DNA from: UBA9732 sp963621975
GTDB lineage: Bacteria; Spirochaetota; Spirochaetia; Sphaerochaetales; Sphaerochaetaceae
Direction: 5' to 3'
Assembly: GCA_963621975.1 (NCBI GenBank)
Contig: CAVFGI010000006.1
Span: 1 to 64,000 of the forward strand
DNA length: 64,000 bases
The position numbers and the translations under genes are program-made. Position 1 is the stretch's first letter, and every line of letters starts with the position of its first letter. This document shows positions 17,018 through 24,943 of this stretch, in pieces. A model generated the notes under the pieces. It did no database searches, had not been told where the DNA came from, and was given only the letters and a program-made list of their open reading frames with translations.

Positions 17018-17101
17018 GTATTTTGCGTGACGTGAGATGAAATATCTCAGCCTCCTTTTGTTCCCCCATGGTTTGACCTCCTTTTTTCCATGGGGTTTTT
17101 T
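17018..17101 (+). ncRNA. Candidate small RNA with two anti-Shine-Dalgarno-like segments
   Basis: A promoter-like pair TTGAAA (16984-16989), 16-bp spacer, TATAAA (17006-17011) precedes a roughly 84-nt segment ending in an intrinsic terminator. A 6-bp hairpin (17033-17038 with 17044-17049, loop GAAAT) is followed by CCTCCTTTT (17051-17059). The terminator hairpin then presents ACCTCCTTTTTT (17076-17087) in its loop. Both match the anti-Shine-Dalgarno end of 16S rRNA. On the other strand the same bases read as AAGGAGG followed by ATG at 17069, so a short minus-strand gene is the alternative. No homologue is recognised. Confidence 0.35.
17064..17101 (+). terminator. Intrinsic terminator
   Basis: CCCCATGG (17064-17071) pairs with CCATGGGG (17088-17095) and is followed by six T residues. 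The 16-nt loop is unusually large. It would end the candidate small RNA and any read-through from the ModE-type gene, before the convergent uppP. Confidence 0.75.
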
Positions 17102-17117
17102 ATTTTCTAAGGACAAG

Positions 17118-17963
17118 TTATCTCAATACTAGAATGATAAGAATTATGAAACCAAGGATAATGCGGTAGATGCCAAAGATGGTAAAGTCGCGTTTTTTGA
17201 TGTAAGACATCAAGAACTTTATGACTGCTAGGGAGACCAAAAAGGCAGTTAAAGTCCCAATACAGAGAATAAGAATTTCTGTAGAGGTAAAACTGAAGCC
17301 AAATTTGAGAAGTTTAATCAAGGAGGCTCCAGCCATTGTTGGAATTCCCATGAAAAAGCAGAATTCGGCAGCAGTTGTTCTGTCTAAGCCCAAAATCAAG
17401 GCACCAATTATTGTTGCTCCAGACCTAGAAGTTCCAGGTACGAGAGAAAGTATTTGGAAGAGTCCAACATAAAGAGCAAGGCGTATTGTTATATCGTCTG
17501 TGGATTTAGTTAATGGGCTTTTTGTCTTGTTGCGCTTTTCAATTATTATGAAGAGTATTCCATATAGAATCAACGCTATGGCAATTACAAGAGGGGCGTG
17601 TAGATGCTCTTCCATCCAGTCATCAAAGAGCACGCCAACTATGCCAGAAGGGATGATTGCTATAATGGTTTTGAGCCAAAGGCTTAGAGTTTCTTGCTTC
17701 CACACTAGTCTTTTGTCTTTCTTTGTAACTGGCCAAAGCTTTTGCCAGTAAAGAATTACTACGGCAAGGATTGCTCCAAGTTGAATTACAACAAAGAACA
17801 TGCTCTTGAAACTCTCTGAGGCATTTATTGTGAGAAGGTTGTCAAAAAGTAACATGTGGCCTGTGCTGGATATTGGAAGCCACTCTGTTATTCCTTCAAT
17901 TATTCCTAGTGCTATGACAATTGCAATTTGCGAAAAAGACACGATAATCTCCTGTTTGTTCAT
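17118..17963 (-). CDS. uppP: Undecaprenyl-diphosphatase UppP (BacA)
   Basis: Membrane phosphatase that recycles undecaprenyl pyrophosphate for peptidoglycan synthesis; its overproduction gives bacitracin resistance in other bacteria. 281 residues with about eight membrane segments. Both signatures are present: EGITEWLPISSTGHM near residue 25 and PGTSRSGATIIGA near residue 180. The start ATG 17963 (MNKQEIIVSF) is chosen over an upstream in-frame ATG at 18011, which would add a Cys-rich stretch. It is divergent from the marR-exporter operon. Confidence 0.93.
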   Translation of the reverse strand: MNKQEIIVSFSQIAIVIALGIIEGITEWLPISSTGHMLLFDNLLTINASESFKSMFFVVIQLGAILAVVILYWQKLWPVTKKDKRLVWKQETLSLWLKTIIAIIPSGIVGVLFDDWMEEHLHAPLVIAIALILYGILFIIIEKRNKTKSPLTKSTDDITIRLALYVGLFQILSLVPGTSRSGATIIGALILGLDRTTAAEFCFFMGIPTMAGASLIKLLKFGFSFTSTEILILCIGTLTAFLVSLAVIKFLMSYIKKRDFTIFGIYRIILGFIILIILVLR

Positions 17964-18061
17964 GATAGTGTTAGGTCCCAAACAATAGCAAGACAAACAG
18001 AAAAAAGCCAAGAAAAAAATAAAAAAACTACTTGCCCAAAAAAGGAGAATTTCATATCTTT

Positions 18062-18096
18062 TGTAGCGTGCTACATATTATATGTAGCATGCTACA
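18062..18096. promoter_or_regulatory. Paired palindromic operators upstream of marR
   Basis: TGTAGCGTGCTACA (18062-18075) and TGTAGCATGCTACA (18083-18096) are near-identical 14-bp palindromes with centres 21 bp apart, two helical turns. They end 34 bp before the marR start and lie about 100 bp upstream of uppP. This is the expected arrangement for cooperative binding by a dimeric MarR protein. Confidence 0.75.
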
Positions 18097-18130
18097 TTTT
18101 TAAGGTTAAACAAGGCTCTTAGAGGTTTTT

Positions 18131-18580
18131 ATGGGTAAAGATTGCAGGGAGTGTAATAGAAAAGTTGGCTATCTTCTTAAACTCGTTAATGACAAGTTAA
18201 GAACAAAGGCCGACGCAAATTTATTGGAACATGGTTTAACTCTTTCTCAAAGCAGAATTCTTAGATTTCTAGATGAAAAGGGTGGTAGTGCAACGCAAAA
18301 AGAAATTGAAGACTATTTGGGGGTTTCACATCCTACAGTGGTTGGTCTTATTGCTCGCATGAAAGAAAAAGGTTTTGTTGAATGTTCAATGGACCAAAAA
18401 GATAGAAGAAACAGAATTGTTACGGCAACAGAGAAGGCTATTTCTTTGGGAGAGGATATGTGCAAGATGATTGATGAAAATGAGCAAAAGATGCTCAGTT
18501 CTTTGACTGATCAACAAATTTTAGAGCTAAAGAGTGCTTTAAAGACTATTTATGATAATTTGGGAGATATGGAAACATGA
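18131..18580 (+). CDS. MarR-family transcriptional regulator
   Basis: 149-residue winged-helix repressor. The HTH is visible as SATQKEIEDYLGVSHPTVVG, followed by the wing DQKDRRNRIVTAT, both characteristic of MarR. AGAGG lies five nt before the ATG. It overlaps the first exporter gene by 4 bp and is preceded by paired TGTAGC-type palindromes, so autoregulated control of the exporter is likely. An N-terminal CxxC (DCRECNRK) is unusual and might bind metal or sense redox, but this is speculation. Confidence 0.9.
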   Translation: MGKDCRECNRKVGYLLKLVNDKLRTKADANLLEHGLTLSQSRILRFLDEKGGSATQKEIEDYLGVSHPTVVGLIARMKEKGFVECSMDQKDRRNRIVTATEKAISLGEDMCKMIDENEQKMLSSLTDQQILELKSALKTIYDNLGDMET

Positions 18581-20340
18581 ATAAGAAACAATCTGTGGTG
18601 AAAACACTCATGCACAGTATTAGGGAGCAAAAAGGGGCCTCTCTTTTGACCATTTTTTGTTCCATGATTGAGGTTGTGTTTGAAATTGTTATTCCAATAT
18701 GTATGTCAATGTTACTTGATAAAGGAATTGGAGTTGGCAATATGGCCTGTGTTTGGAAGTATGGTTTGTTGTTGCTCCTCTTGGCTGTATTTGCCATGAC
18801 AACAGGAATTTTATCGGCAAGGTTTGGTGCAAAAGCATCGGTTGGTTTTGCTGCAAATCTCAGAGAAGACATGTACAAAAATGTCCAGAGCTTCTCTTTC
18901 TCTAATATAGATAAATTTTCTACTTCTTCAATTGTTACACGTTTAACAACAGATGTTACAAATATTCAGAACGCATATCAGATGATTATTAGAATTGCAG
19001 TAAGATCACCTGCCATGCTGATTTTTGCTGTTATTGCTGCTTTTAAGGTAGATAGCGATATCTCTGTTATGTTTCTAATTGCTATTCCTATTTTGGCTAT
19101 TCCTTTGTGGCTTATTTCTCATTCTGTCCATCCTGTTTTTGAGAAGGTTTTCAGAACCTACGACAAACTAAATAACATTGTTCAAGAAAACGTGAGAGGT
19201 ATTAGGGTTGTGAAATCCTTCAACCAGGAAAAGCATGAAGAGGAAAAATTCCAAGAAGTTAGTACTTCAATTAAGAGGGACTTTTCAAAAGGGGAGAAGA
19301 TAATTTCTCTGAATGGCCCTCTCATGCAATTTTGCATGTACACTTGTATGCTTTTGATTTCTTGGTTTGGAGCTAAGGCCATCATTGCAAGTGGAAATAA
19401 CAGTGCTTTGGGATTGACAACTGGCAGTTTGACAGCTCTCTTCACGTACGCATCGCAAATTCTTATGAGTTTGATGATGTTGTCGATGATTTTGTCCATG
19501 ATTATCATTTCACAGGCATCGGCTAAAAGAATTGTAGAAATCTTGACGGAGAAGACCGATATCTCTAATCCCCAAGACCCTGTCATGCAGGTTAAAGACG
19601 GAAGTATTGATTTCAATCATGTGGGATTTGTGTATGCGTCTAAGGCTGACAAGAAGGTTTTGAGTGATATTGATGTGCATATTCGGTCGGGTGAGACCAT
19701 TGGTATTATTGGAGGCACGGGCTCGTCAAAGTCGTCCCTCGTGCAGCTTATTCCAAGACTTTACGATGCCACGGAGGGGAGCGTTGAGGTTGGTGGCGTA
19801 GATGTGCGAAAGTACGACCTTGAGACGTTGAGGAAAAGTGTTGCCATGGTGTTGCAGAAGAACGATTTGTTCTCGGGCACGCTGAAGGAAAATCTCAGGT
19901 GGGGAAATGAGAAAGCCACGGATGAAGAAATGATTCAAGCGTGTAAGCTGGCTTGTGCTCACGACTTTATTTCTGCTATGCCACAAGGTTACGATACCTA
20001 TATTGAGCAAGGTGGAGTGAATGTTTCAGGAGGACAAAAGCAGAGAATTTGTATTGCTAGAGCCCTCTTGGCGCAACCTAAAATCCTAATTTTAGATGAC
20101 TCTACCAGTGCTGTTGACACACACACAGATGCTAGTATTCAAAAGGCTCTGTCTAATTATATGTCACAGACTACCAAAATTGTTATAGCACAGAGAATTA
20201 GCTCGGTTCAAAATGCGGACAGGATTATTGTTCTTGATGACGGAAAGGTGAACGATATTGGTACGCATGAGGAACTTCTAGAGCGTTGTAGTATCTACAG
20301 AGAGGTTTACGAATCTCAGCTGAAGGGAGACAACAAATGA
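18577..20340 (+). CDS. ABC exporter, half-transporter A (degenerate ATP site)
   Basis: 587 residues: six-helix exporter domain (about 1-330) followed by a nucleotide-binding domain. Walker A is GGTGSSKS (379-386), the signature VSGGQ begins at 483, and Walker B reads LILDDSTSAVD with Asp508 where the catalytic glutamate normally sits. It pairs with the next gene in the manner of heterodimeric exporters such as TM287/288 and BmrCD. Its intact signature would complete the working ATP site of the partner. The substrate could be a drug, lipid or peptide. It sits in one operon with marR and the partner, with 4-bp overlaps. Confidence 0.92.
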   Translation: MNKKQSVVKTLMHSIREQKGASLLTIFCSMIEVVFEIVIPICMSMLLDKGIGVGNMACVWKYGLLLLLLAVFAMTTGILSARFGAKASVGFAANLREDMYKNVQSFSFSNIDKFSTSSIVTRLTTDVTNIQNAYQMIIRIAVRSPAMLIFAVIAAFKVDSDISVMFLIAIPILAIPLWLISHSVHPVFEKVFRTYDKLNNIVQENVRGIRVVKSFNQEKHEEEKFQEVSTSIKRDFSKGEKIISLNGPLMQFCMYTCMLLISWFGAKAIIASGNNSALGLTTGSLTALFTYASQILMSLMMLSMILSMIIISQASAKRIVEILTEKTDISNPQDPVMQVKDGSIDFNHVGFVYASKADKKVLSDIDVHIRSGETIGIIGGTGSSKSSLVQLIPRLYDATEGSVEVGGVDVRKYDLETLRKSVAMVLQKNDLFSGTLKENLRWGNEKATDEEMIQACKLACAHDFISAMPQGYDTYIEQGGVNVSGGQKQRICIARALLAQPKILILDDSTSAVDTHTDASIQKALSNYMSQTTKIVIAQRISSVQNADRIIVLDDGKVNDIGTHEELLERCSIYREVYESQLKGDNK

Positions 20341-22361
20341 GTTCAGATAAAAAATCTTTATTTAAGAAAAATCCTAAAGATGAACAAATGAAAAAAGAAA
20401 TAAAAGAAGAGCTTAGAAGAGAACTAGAAGCAGACAAAGCAGACAAAGCGGACAGAAGCCAAATGTCGGCTCGGCCTCGTCCAAAAATGGATTTTAACAC
20501 CCTGAAGAGGCTCTTCTCTTACATGAAGCCATACAAAGCAACCCTTATCCTTGTTGCCATTTGTATCCTCATAAGTTCTGTGGCAAGTGCAGGTGCATCA
20601 ATGTTCCTTCAAGCACTAATTGACTCTTACATCACTCCACTTTTGATGGTCCAAAACCCTGTCTTCACTGGACTTTTAAAGGCATTAGCCACATTTGCGG
20701 CTATTTTTGTGATTGGAGTTCTTTCTTCTCTTGTTTACACGAGACTTATGGTGAAGGTTGCCCAAGGAACACTTAAGAGTATTAGAGATGATATGTTCAA
20801 CAAAATGCAGAGTCTCCCAATTAGCTTCTTTGACACCCATACTCACGGTGAAATCATGAGCCTTTATACAAACGATTCAGACACCTTAAGGCAAATGATT
20901 ACTCAATCAATGGGGCAACTAGTGTCATCGGCATTTACCATTGTTACAGTATTTATCTGCATGCTATATCAAAGCGTATGGTTGACTTGTGTAGTCTGCT
21001 TTATAGTCTTTGCCGTGATGCGCTTGATAAAAGTCTTTATTTCCAAAATTGGAAAATTCTCCATAGCGCAACAGACATCACTTGCTAAACTCAATGGATA
21101 TGTTGAAGAAATGGTCAACGGACAGAAGGTTATCAAAGTTTTCTGTCATGAAGATAAAAACTATGAAGGACTTGAAGAAAAGAATAGAGAATGGGCAAAA
21201 AATGCATATTTGACCACAAGCATGGCAAATACAATGATGCCAATGATGAATTCTGTAGGCTACATTTGTTATGTTTTTATTGCCATCATTGGTGGTTACA
21301 TGGCAATAAGTAAAACATCAAATTTGTGTCTTGCAGGCATCAACACGTTGTCCTTGGGTACAATTGCATCCTTCTTAACTCTCTCAAGAAACTTCATCAA
21401 CCCAATTTCGCAAATTTCCAACCAGTTCAACTCTATAGTTATTGCTCTCGCTGGTGCTTCTAGAATCTTTGCCTTCATGGATGAAAAACCTGAAGTAGAC
21501 AACGGCTACGTTACACTAGTTAACGTCACAGAGAACCCAGATGGTACACTTTCTGAAACCAAGGAGCACACTGGTCTTTGGGCTTGGAAACATCCACATG
21601 GCGACGGCACTCTTACCTACACCAAACTGGAAGGACGCATTGTATTTGACCACGTAGACTTTAGCTATGTTCCTGGCAAGGAAATCTTGCATGACATCAC
21701 TTTGTACGCTGAGCCCGGACAAAAAATTGCATTTGTAGGTGCAACTGGTGCAGGCAAGACCACTATCACCAACCTCATTAATCGCTTCTACGACATTGCA
21801 GATGGAAAAATCCGTTATGACGGCATCAACATTAACAAAATCAAGAAAGCCGATTTACGCCGCTCCCTAGGCATTGTCCTCCAAGACGTCAACCTCTTCA
21901 CTGGCACCGTCATGGAAAATATCCGCTACGGCAATCCAGAGGCCACAGACGAGCAGTGCATTGCCGCCGCCAAGCTCTCCAATGCCGATAACTTCATCCG
22001 TATGCTTCCAGAGGGCTACAACACTGTCCTCAAAGGGGACGGTAGTGGACTATCTCAAGGGCAGCGCCAGCTTCTTTCAATTGCCCGCGCAGCTGTCTCC
22101 AATCCACCAGTCATGATTTTGGATGAAGCTACCTCCTCAATCGATACCCGTACAGAAGCCCTCGTCCAAAGTGGTATGGACCGCCTCATGAATGGCCGTA
22201 CCGTCTTTGTGATTGCCCACCGCCTCTCCACCGTTCAGAATTCCGATGTCATTATGGTTCTCGACCATGGACGTATCATTGAACGAGGTAATCACGAGAA
22301 GCTTATTGCGGAAAATGGGGTGTACCATGATCTATACATGGGATCCTTTGAACTAGAGTAA
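20337..22361 (+). CDS. ABC exporter, half-transporter B (catalytic ATP site)
   Basis: 674 residues. A highly charged N-terminal extension of about 55 residues (KEIKEELRRELEADKADKAD) precedes the six-helix domain. A spacer-like insert (about residues 385-440) precedes the nucleotide-binding domain. Walker A is GATGAGKTT, Walker B is MILDEATSSID with the catalytic glutamate at 597, and the signature is altered to LSQGQ (572-576). The altered signature faces the degenerate half-site of partner A, so the pair should have one working and one regulatory ATP site. The stop codon overlaps the first base pairs of a 49-bp repeat. Confidence 0.92.
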   Translation: MSSDKKSLFKKNPKDEQMKKEIKEELRRELEADKADKADRSQMSARPRPKMDFNTLKRLFSYMKPYKATLILVAICILISSVASAGASMFLQALIDSYITPLLMVQNPVFTGLLKALATFAAIFVIGVLSSLVYTRLMVKVAQGTLKSIRDDMFNKMQSLPISFFDTHTHGEIMSLYTNDSDTLRQMITQSMGQLVSSAFTIVTVFICMLYQSVWLTCVVCFIVFAVMRLIKVFISKIGKFSIAQQTSLAKLNGYVEEMVNGQKVIKVFCHEDKNYEGLEEKNREWAKNAYLTTSMANTMMPMMNSVGYICYVFIAIIGGYMAISKTSNLCLAGINTLSLGTIASFLTLSRNFINPISQISNQFNSIVIALAGASRIFAFMDEKPEVDNGYVTLVNVTENPDGTLSETKEHTGLWAWKHPHGDGTLTYTKLEGRIVFDHVDFSYVPGKEILHDITLYAEPGQKIAFVGATGAGKTTITNLINRFYDIADGKIRYDGININKIKKADLRRSLGIVLQDVNLFTGTVMENIRYGNPEATDEQCIAAAKLSNADNFIRMLPEGYNTVLKGDGSGLSQGQRQLLSIARAAVSNPPVMILDEATSSIDTRTEALVQSGMDRLMNGRTVFVIAHRLSTVQNSDVIMVLDHGRIIERGNHEKLIAENGVYHDLYMGSFELE

Positions 22362-22408
22362 ATTCTTGGTATTTGGGCGAACTGCGTTGTTGCTACAGGA
22401 TGAGCCGT
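22360..22408. repeat. 49-bp direct repeat, copy 1
   Basis: Starts within the stop codon of exporter gene B (AAATTCTTGGTATTTGGGCG onward) and recurs 109 bp downstream with a single mismatch (T22391 versus C22500). Its end forms part of a hairpin. It could be one unit of a dispersed intergenic repeat family; other copies cannot be checked here. Confidence 0.85.
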
Positions 22409-22431
22409 ACTAAGTTGTACTGTCTCATCCT
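22397..22431. repeat. Interrupted hairpin within the repeat unit
   Basis: AGGATGAG (22397-22404) pairs with CTCATCCT (22424-22431), with an inner GTAC/GTAC stem (22407-22410 and 22417-22420). A second imperfect stem follows between CCCAAGTACC (22450-22459) and GGTATTTGGG (22477-22486). The element is therefore strongly structured. It lies just after the exporter operon but lacks a U-tract, so it is not a standard terminator. Confidence 0.7.
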
Positions 22432-22468
22432 TTGCTTCTAGCATTTCATCCCAAGTACCTGCGAATTG

Positions 22469-22517
22469 AAATTCTTGGTATTTGGGCGAACTGCGTTGTC
22501 GCTACAGGATGAGCCGT
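22469..22517. repeat. 49-bp direct repeat, copy 2
   Basis: Second copy of the unit at 22360-22408, 109 bp away, one mismatch. It ends exactly where the coding remnant at 22518 begins, suggesting that insertion or recombination at this repeat removed the 5' part of that gene. Confidence 0.85.
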
Positions 22518-22863
22518 GCAGCCGGGGGTATACGTAATGGTGTAGTGATTGCTTCAAAGACAGGGGAAGAAGAGCTTTATCTTGTGTTTGGTGAGGCATA
22601 CGAGGATGGCGATATAATTCGCTTCTCATTCAAAAGCAAATATAGAAACAAGAGGGGAGAGTGTTTTTGCTTCTAGGAATGCTTTTGACGGAGTTATAGC
22701 GTCTTCTTCTCATGGCAAGTGGCCGTACGGTAGCAGGGGCATAAACAGAGACAGCAACGCTGAACTCTATCTCGATTTTGGAAGAAAGGTTTCTGTTGAC
22801 AGGATTTTCTTCTATACAAGGGCCGACTTTCCACATGATGCAAGGATTTTCATTTTAGTTTGA
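22518..22863 (+). pseudogene. Frameshifted remnant of a gene with a discoidin-like (F5/8 type C-like) domain
   Basis: One frame reads GGIRNGVVIASKTGEEELYL and continues to about KYRNKRG near 22655, then hits a stop at 22674. Another frame continues the sense: SVFASRNAFDGVIASSSHGK, INRDSNAELYLDFGRKVSVD and IFFYTRADFPHD, stopping at 22863. The second part resembles the start of carbohydrate-binding discoidin-type domains. A frameshift near 22655-22665, no start codon and an early stop mark it as decayed. The domain call is by eye only. Confidence 0.55.
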
Positions 22864-22866
22864 GCC

Positions 22867-22950
22867 TTTTCTACTAATTTTGACGCAATTTAAAAATTTT
22901 AGTAGAAAGTTTCTACTAAAATTTAAAAAAAGCTCATTTTTAGTAGAAAA
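22867..22950. repeat. Four-arm inverted-repeat array (TTCTACTAA type)
   Basis: The arms alternate in orientation: TTTTCTACTAA (22867-22877), TTAGTAGAAA (22899-22908), TTTCTACTAA (22910-22919), TTAGTAGAAAA (22940-22950). The central two belong to a perfect 15-bp inverted repeat around G22909 (22894-22924). The same arm-loop-arm', arm-loop-arm' plan recurs at 30601-30679 with different arms. It lies in a gap between the pseudogene and a convergent operon; nothing else is seen there up to 23037. Confidence 0.7.
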
Positions 22951-23037
22951 TTTTGAACCAGCCTTTCCGTGAGCCTTCTGCTGTTTGGCCAGGCATAATT
23001 CCTTCAACTGATAATTTAGGGACATTGTGTCCTTATT

Positions 23038-23607
23038 TTATTCAAAGGTGATTAATGATTGAATTATGTTGAATAGGCGTAACCTGCGAAGGCGCATGGC
23101 GGGACGTTGAAGGAAGAAAATATCGGTGGCTTCCCAAGCAAAAACCCATGCAATGATGTCAATTATGTTGTAAATAATCTGGTTCTCTCCACTATTTTTT
23201 AGAAAGATGTTGAGGGCAAAAATAACAGCAGAAACAGACACCATTATAATTGTTTGTGCCATATTTTTCTGTAGTTCCCGCACTACCTCTGTAAATTCGT
23301 TGTGATAATAGTTGTGTATCGCTGAAGTGTAAACCTCTTTTTCTTCTTCAGAAAGGGAGGCCCCTTCAAAAACAAAGTGTAGTGAAGAATCTGGTCTAAG
23401 ATGTTTTATGCTATGTTCAATGAACTGGGCAACCTCTTCTGTAATACAAGGATCTCCATTTGGAGAAAGAGGAGAAAGAAAGTCATAGCCCTTAGAAAGT
23501 CCAATTTTTACTAGTTTGTGACCATTCTTGTCTGTGTTCGATTTCTTTAATAGCTTTATTTCTTCTGCAAGGTTTCTAAAAGCTCTTTTTCTTTCAAACA
23601 TTTGCAA
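23038..23607 (-). CDS. Hypothetical membrane protein
   Basis: 189 residues, not recognised. A charged soluble N-terminal part of about 115 residues is followed by two hydrophobic segments (about 116-135 and 143-165) and a basic tail (RPAMRLRRLRLFN). It is the last gene of a three-gene minus-strand operon with a transglutaminase-like protein and a second membrane protein, six bp downstream of the former. No enzymatic motif is seen. The N-terminal part is probably cytoplasmic, given the basic tail. Confidence 0.75.
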   Translation of the reverse strand: MQMFERKRAFRNLAEEIKLLKKSNTDKNGHKLVKIGLSKGYDFLSPLSPNGDPCITEEVAQFIEHSIKHLRPDSSLHFVFEGASLSEEEKEVYTSAIHNYYHNEFTEVVRELQKNMAQTIIMVSVSAVIFALNIFLKNSGENQIIYNIIDIIAWVFAWEATDIFFLQRPAMRLRRLRLFNIIQSLITFE

Positions 23608-23613
23608 AAACCT

Positions 23614-24309
23614 CTAATTTCTAATTCTCTTTACATTGGCGTTCATTAGATGTCTGCCAAGGTTTTGGAATACAAAAGCTTTAAGTGGAGACATTTCTTG
23701 GTGATGTTCTATCAAGAGGGCATCTGGATTGTCATACACACCAAAATCCTTGTTTATTCCTTCACTTTGAATATAGGTATTATTTCGATTGAAATCAATT
23801 ACGGGGTGACGAAAATTCCGCACAGCCACACCGTAGCCACAAAAGGCGCCCGTACAGGAAGGATGTAATTTCTGCAGATTTTCTAAATAAGCTTTATCAA
23901 GGATGAATGCCTCTAGTTCATACCACACCTTATCCAAATAGACTTCCACCCAACTATGAAACACATTTTTGGGCGCTAGAGCATATACAAGTCCTGTCAT
24001 GGCGCCCTTTTGGAGTTTTTTATCTATTGTGAAACCATGAACACGACAAGGAATGTTGCAACCACGCAATAGAGCCATGAACAGAGTTCCTTTTGTATTA
24101 CATTGACCATAACCGTCAGCTAGCACCTTAGAAGCCGGGATATCATCATTGGTGTTGTATCCAAATAAAATTTCGTCCCGAACATAGTTATAGATGGCTT
24201 TTATGCGCTCAAACTCTCCTAATGTACGCCATTTGCGCTCTTTAATGAGCTTTTGTATTTCTGGGTTGGAAAAATCCAACATTCTAGTTTCTGCTAAGTA
24301 TCTATTCAT
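23614..24309 (-). CDS. Transglutaminase-like superfamily protein
   Basis: 231 residues without a signal peptide. The papain-like core shows a catalytic cysteine in GYGQC70NTKG and histidine in FH118SWVEVYL. The third position, normally aspartate in a W..LD pattern, is glutamate (WYELE133). Such proteins act as proteases, cross-linkers or transferases. The substrate is unknown. It is flanked by two membrane-protein genes in a compact operon, suggesting a membrane-associated role. Start ATG 24309 lies 12 bp after the preceding gene. Confidence 0.8.
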   Translation of the reverse strand: MNRYLAETRMLDFSNPEIQKLIKERKWRTLGEFERIKAIYNYVRDEILFGYNTNDDIPASKVLADGYGQCNTKGTLFMALLRGCNIPCRVHGFTIDKKLQKGAMTGLVYALAPKNVFHSWVEVYLDKVWYELEAFILDKAYLENLQKLHPSCTGAFCGYGVAVRNFRHPVIDFNRNNTYIQSEGINKDFGVYDNPDALLIEHHQEMSPLKAFVFQNLGRHLMNANVKRIRN

Positions 24310-24321
24310 TTTTGTAATTTC

Positions 24322-24810
24322 TCAAAATAAACTAACGATTCCTGCGCTTAGAGCTGCCACTATTGCAAATAGTGGAATACCACGTAGAAAAGAGCCAACA
24401 TGCTTTGTGGGGTCTTGGTAATATTCCTTTTCAGGTAAGAAAGAGAACCGTGTGCGTTTTGTATTACGCCACCACAAAAGGTCAATGATTAAAAGGTCAA
24501 AAAGACCTAAACCTTCTCCTAGTAGGAGAAAATATAGGAAAGCTGAAAGAAAGCTATCAAAAGAGAGAAAGTTCTTAAATATAATACCAATGGCAGAAAA
24601 TAAAATGGTGAAAAAAACAAGATTACCCAATAAGGCTGAAACCATAGTTTTCCCTTTTGGTTCCTCTGTTTTCAGAGTCTCTTGGACGCGAGCTTGGACA
24701 GCATTTGGATATGAGCGCAGTCCAACAAGGTTTTTCTTGTCATTTCCAGTACCAAGAAAGCAAGCTCCCCAATACAAAAAATAAAAAGCTATTAAAATAA
24801 TCCATTTCAT
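24322..24810 (-). CDS. Conserved hypothetical membrane protein
   Basis: 162 residues with four hydrophobic segments (about 1-20, 60-82, 88-112, 142-162) and a charged stretch after the first. The start MKWIILIAFYFLYWGACFLG is probably a membrane anchor rather than a cleaved signal. A WWRNTKRTRF segment lies after the third helix. No known function. It is the first gene of the minus-strand operon that includes the transglutaminase-like protein, and its start faces the DUF3842 gene divergently. AAGGAG lies just upstream. Confidence 0.75.
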   Translation of the reverse strand: MKWIILIAFYFLYWGACFLGTGNDKKNLVGLRSYPNAVQARVQETLKTEEPKGKTMVSALLGNLVFFTILFSAIGIIFKNFLSFDSFLSAFLYFLLLGEGLGLFDLLIIDLLWWRNTKRTRFSFLPEKEYYQDPTKHVGSFLRGIPLFAIVAALSAGIVSLF

Positions 24811-24943
24811 TGCCTTTTTCTCCTTCTTGATCTCTTTGTAGTTAGTTTACTCTAACTCCTGTTACTTTGAAAAGTCTACATTTATGGTTAATTTTAAGCC
24901 TTTTATGTATACTTTATTCTCAGACTCCAATAGGATGATGAAT

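Noticed and set aside
16863..17069. 68-codon minus-strand frame preceded by AAGGAGG
   Set aside because: Overlaps the ModE-type gene, and beyond the first 15 residues is Phe/Lys/Ile-rich low-complexity translation of AT-rich DNA. Kept only as an alternative to the small-RNA reading.
17118..17963. UppP as a dedicated antibiotic-resistance gene
   Set aside because: UppP is a normal housekeeping enzyme; no other resistance context except the generic exporter is present.
19680..22340. Horizontal transfer of the exporter nucleotide-binding domains because of locally higher G+C
   Set aside because: Only conserved domain segments differ; flanking parts of the same genes match the surroundings, so codon choice in conserved regions explains it.
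22360..22517. Integron attC sites
   Set aside because: Palindromes are present but core GTTRRRY/RYYYAAC sites do not fit, and no integrase gene is nearby.
22867..22950. CRISPR-like array
   Set aside because: Repeats alternate in orientation, are only 10-15 bp, and no cas genes are present.
24884..24943. Longer N-terminus for the DUF3842 protein
   Set aside because: The extension is hydrophobic and untypical, and the ribosome site fits the ATG at 24944.
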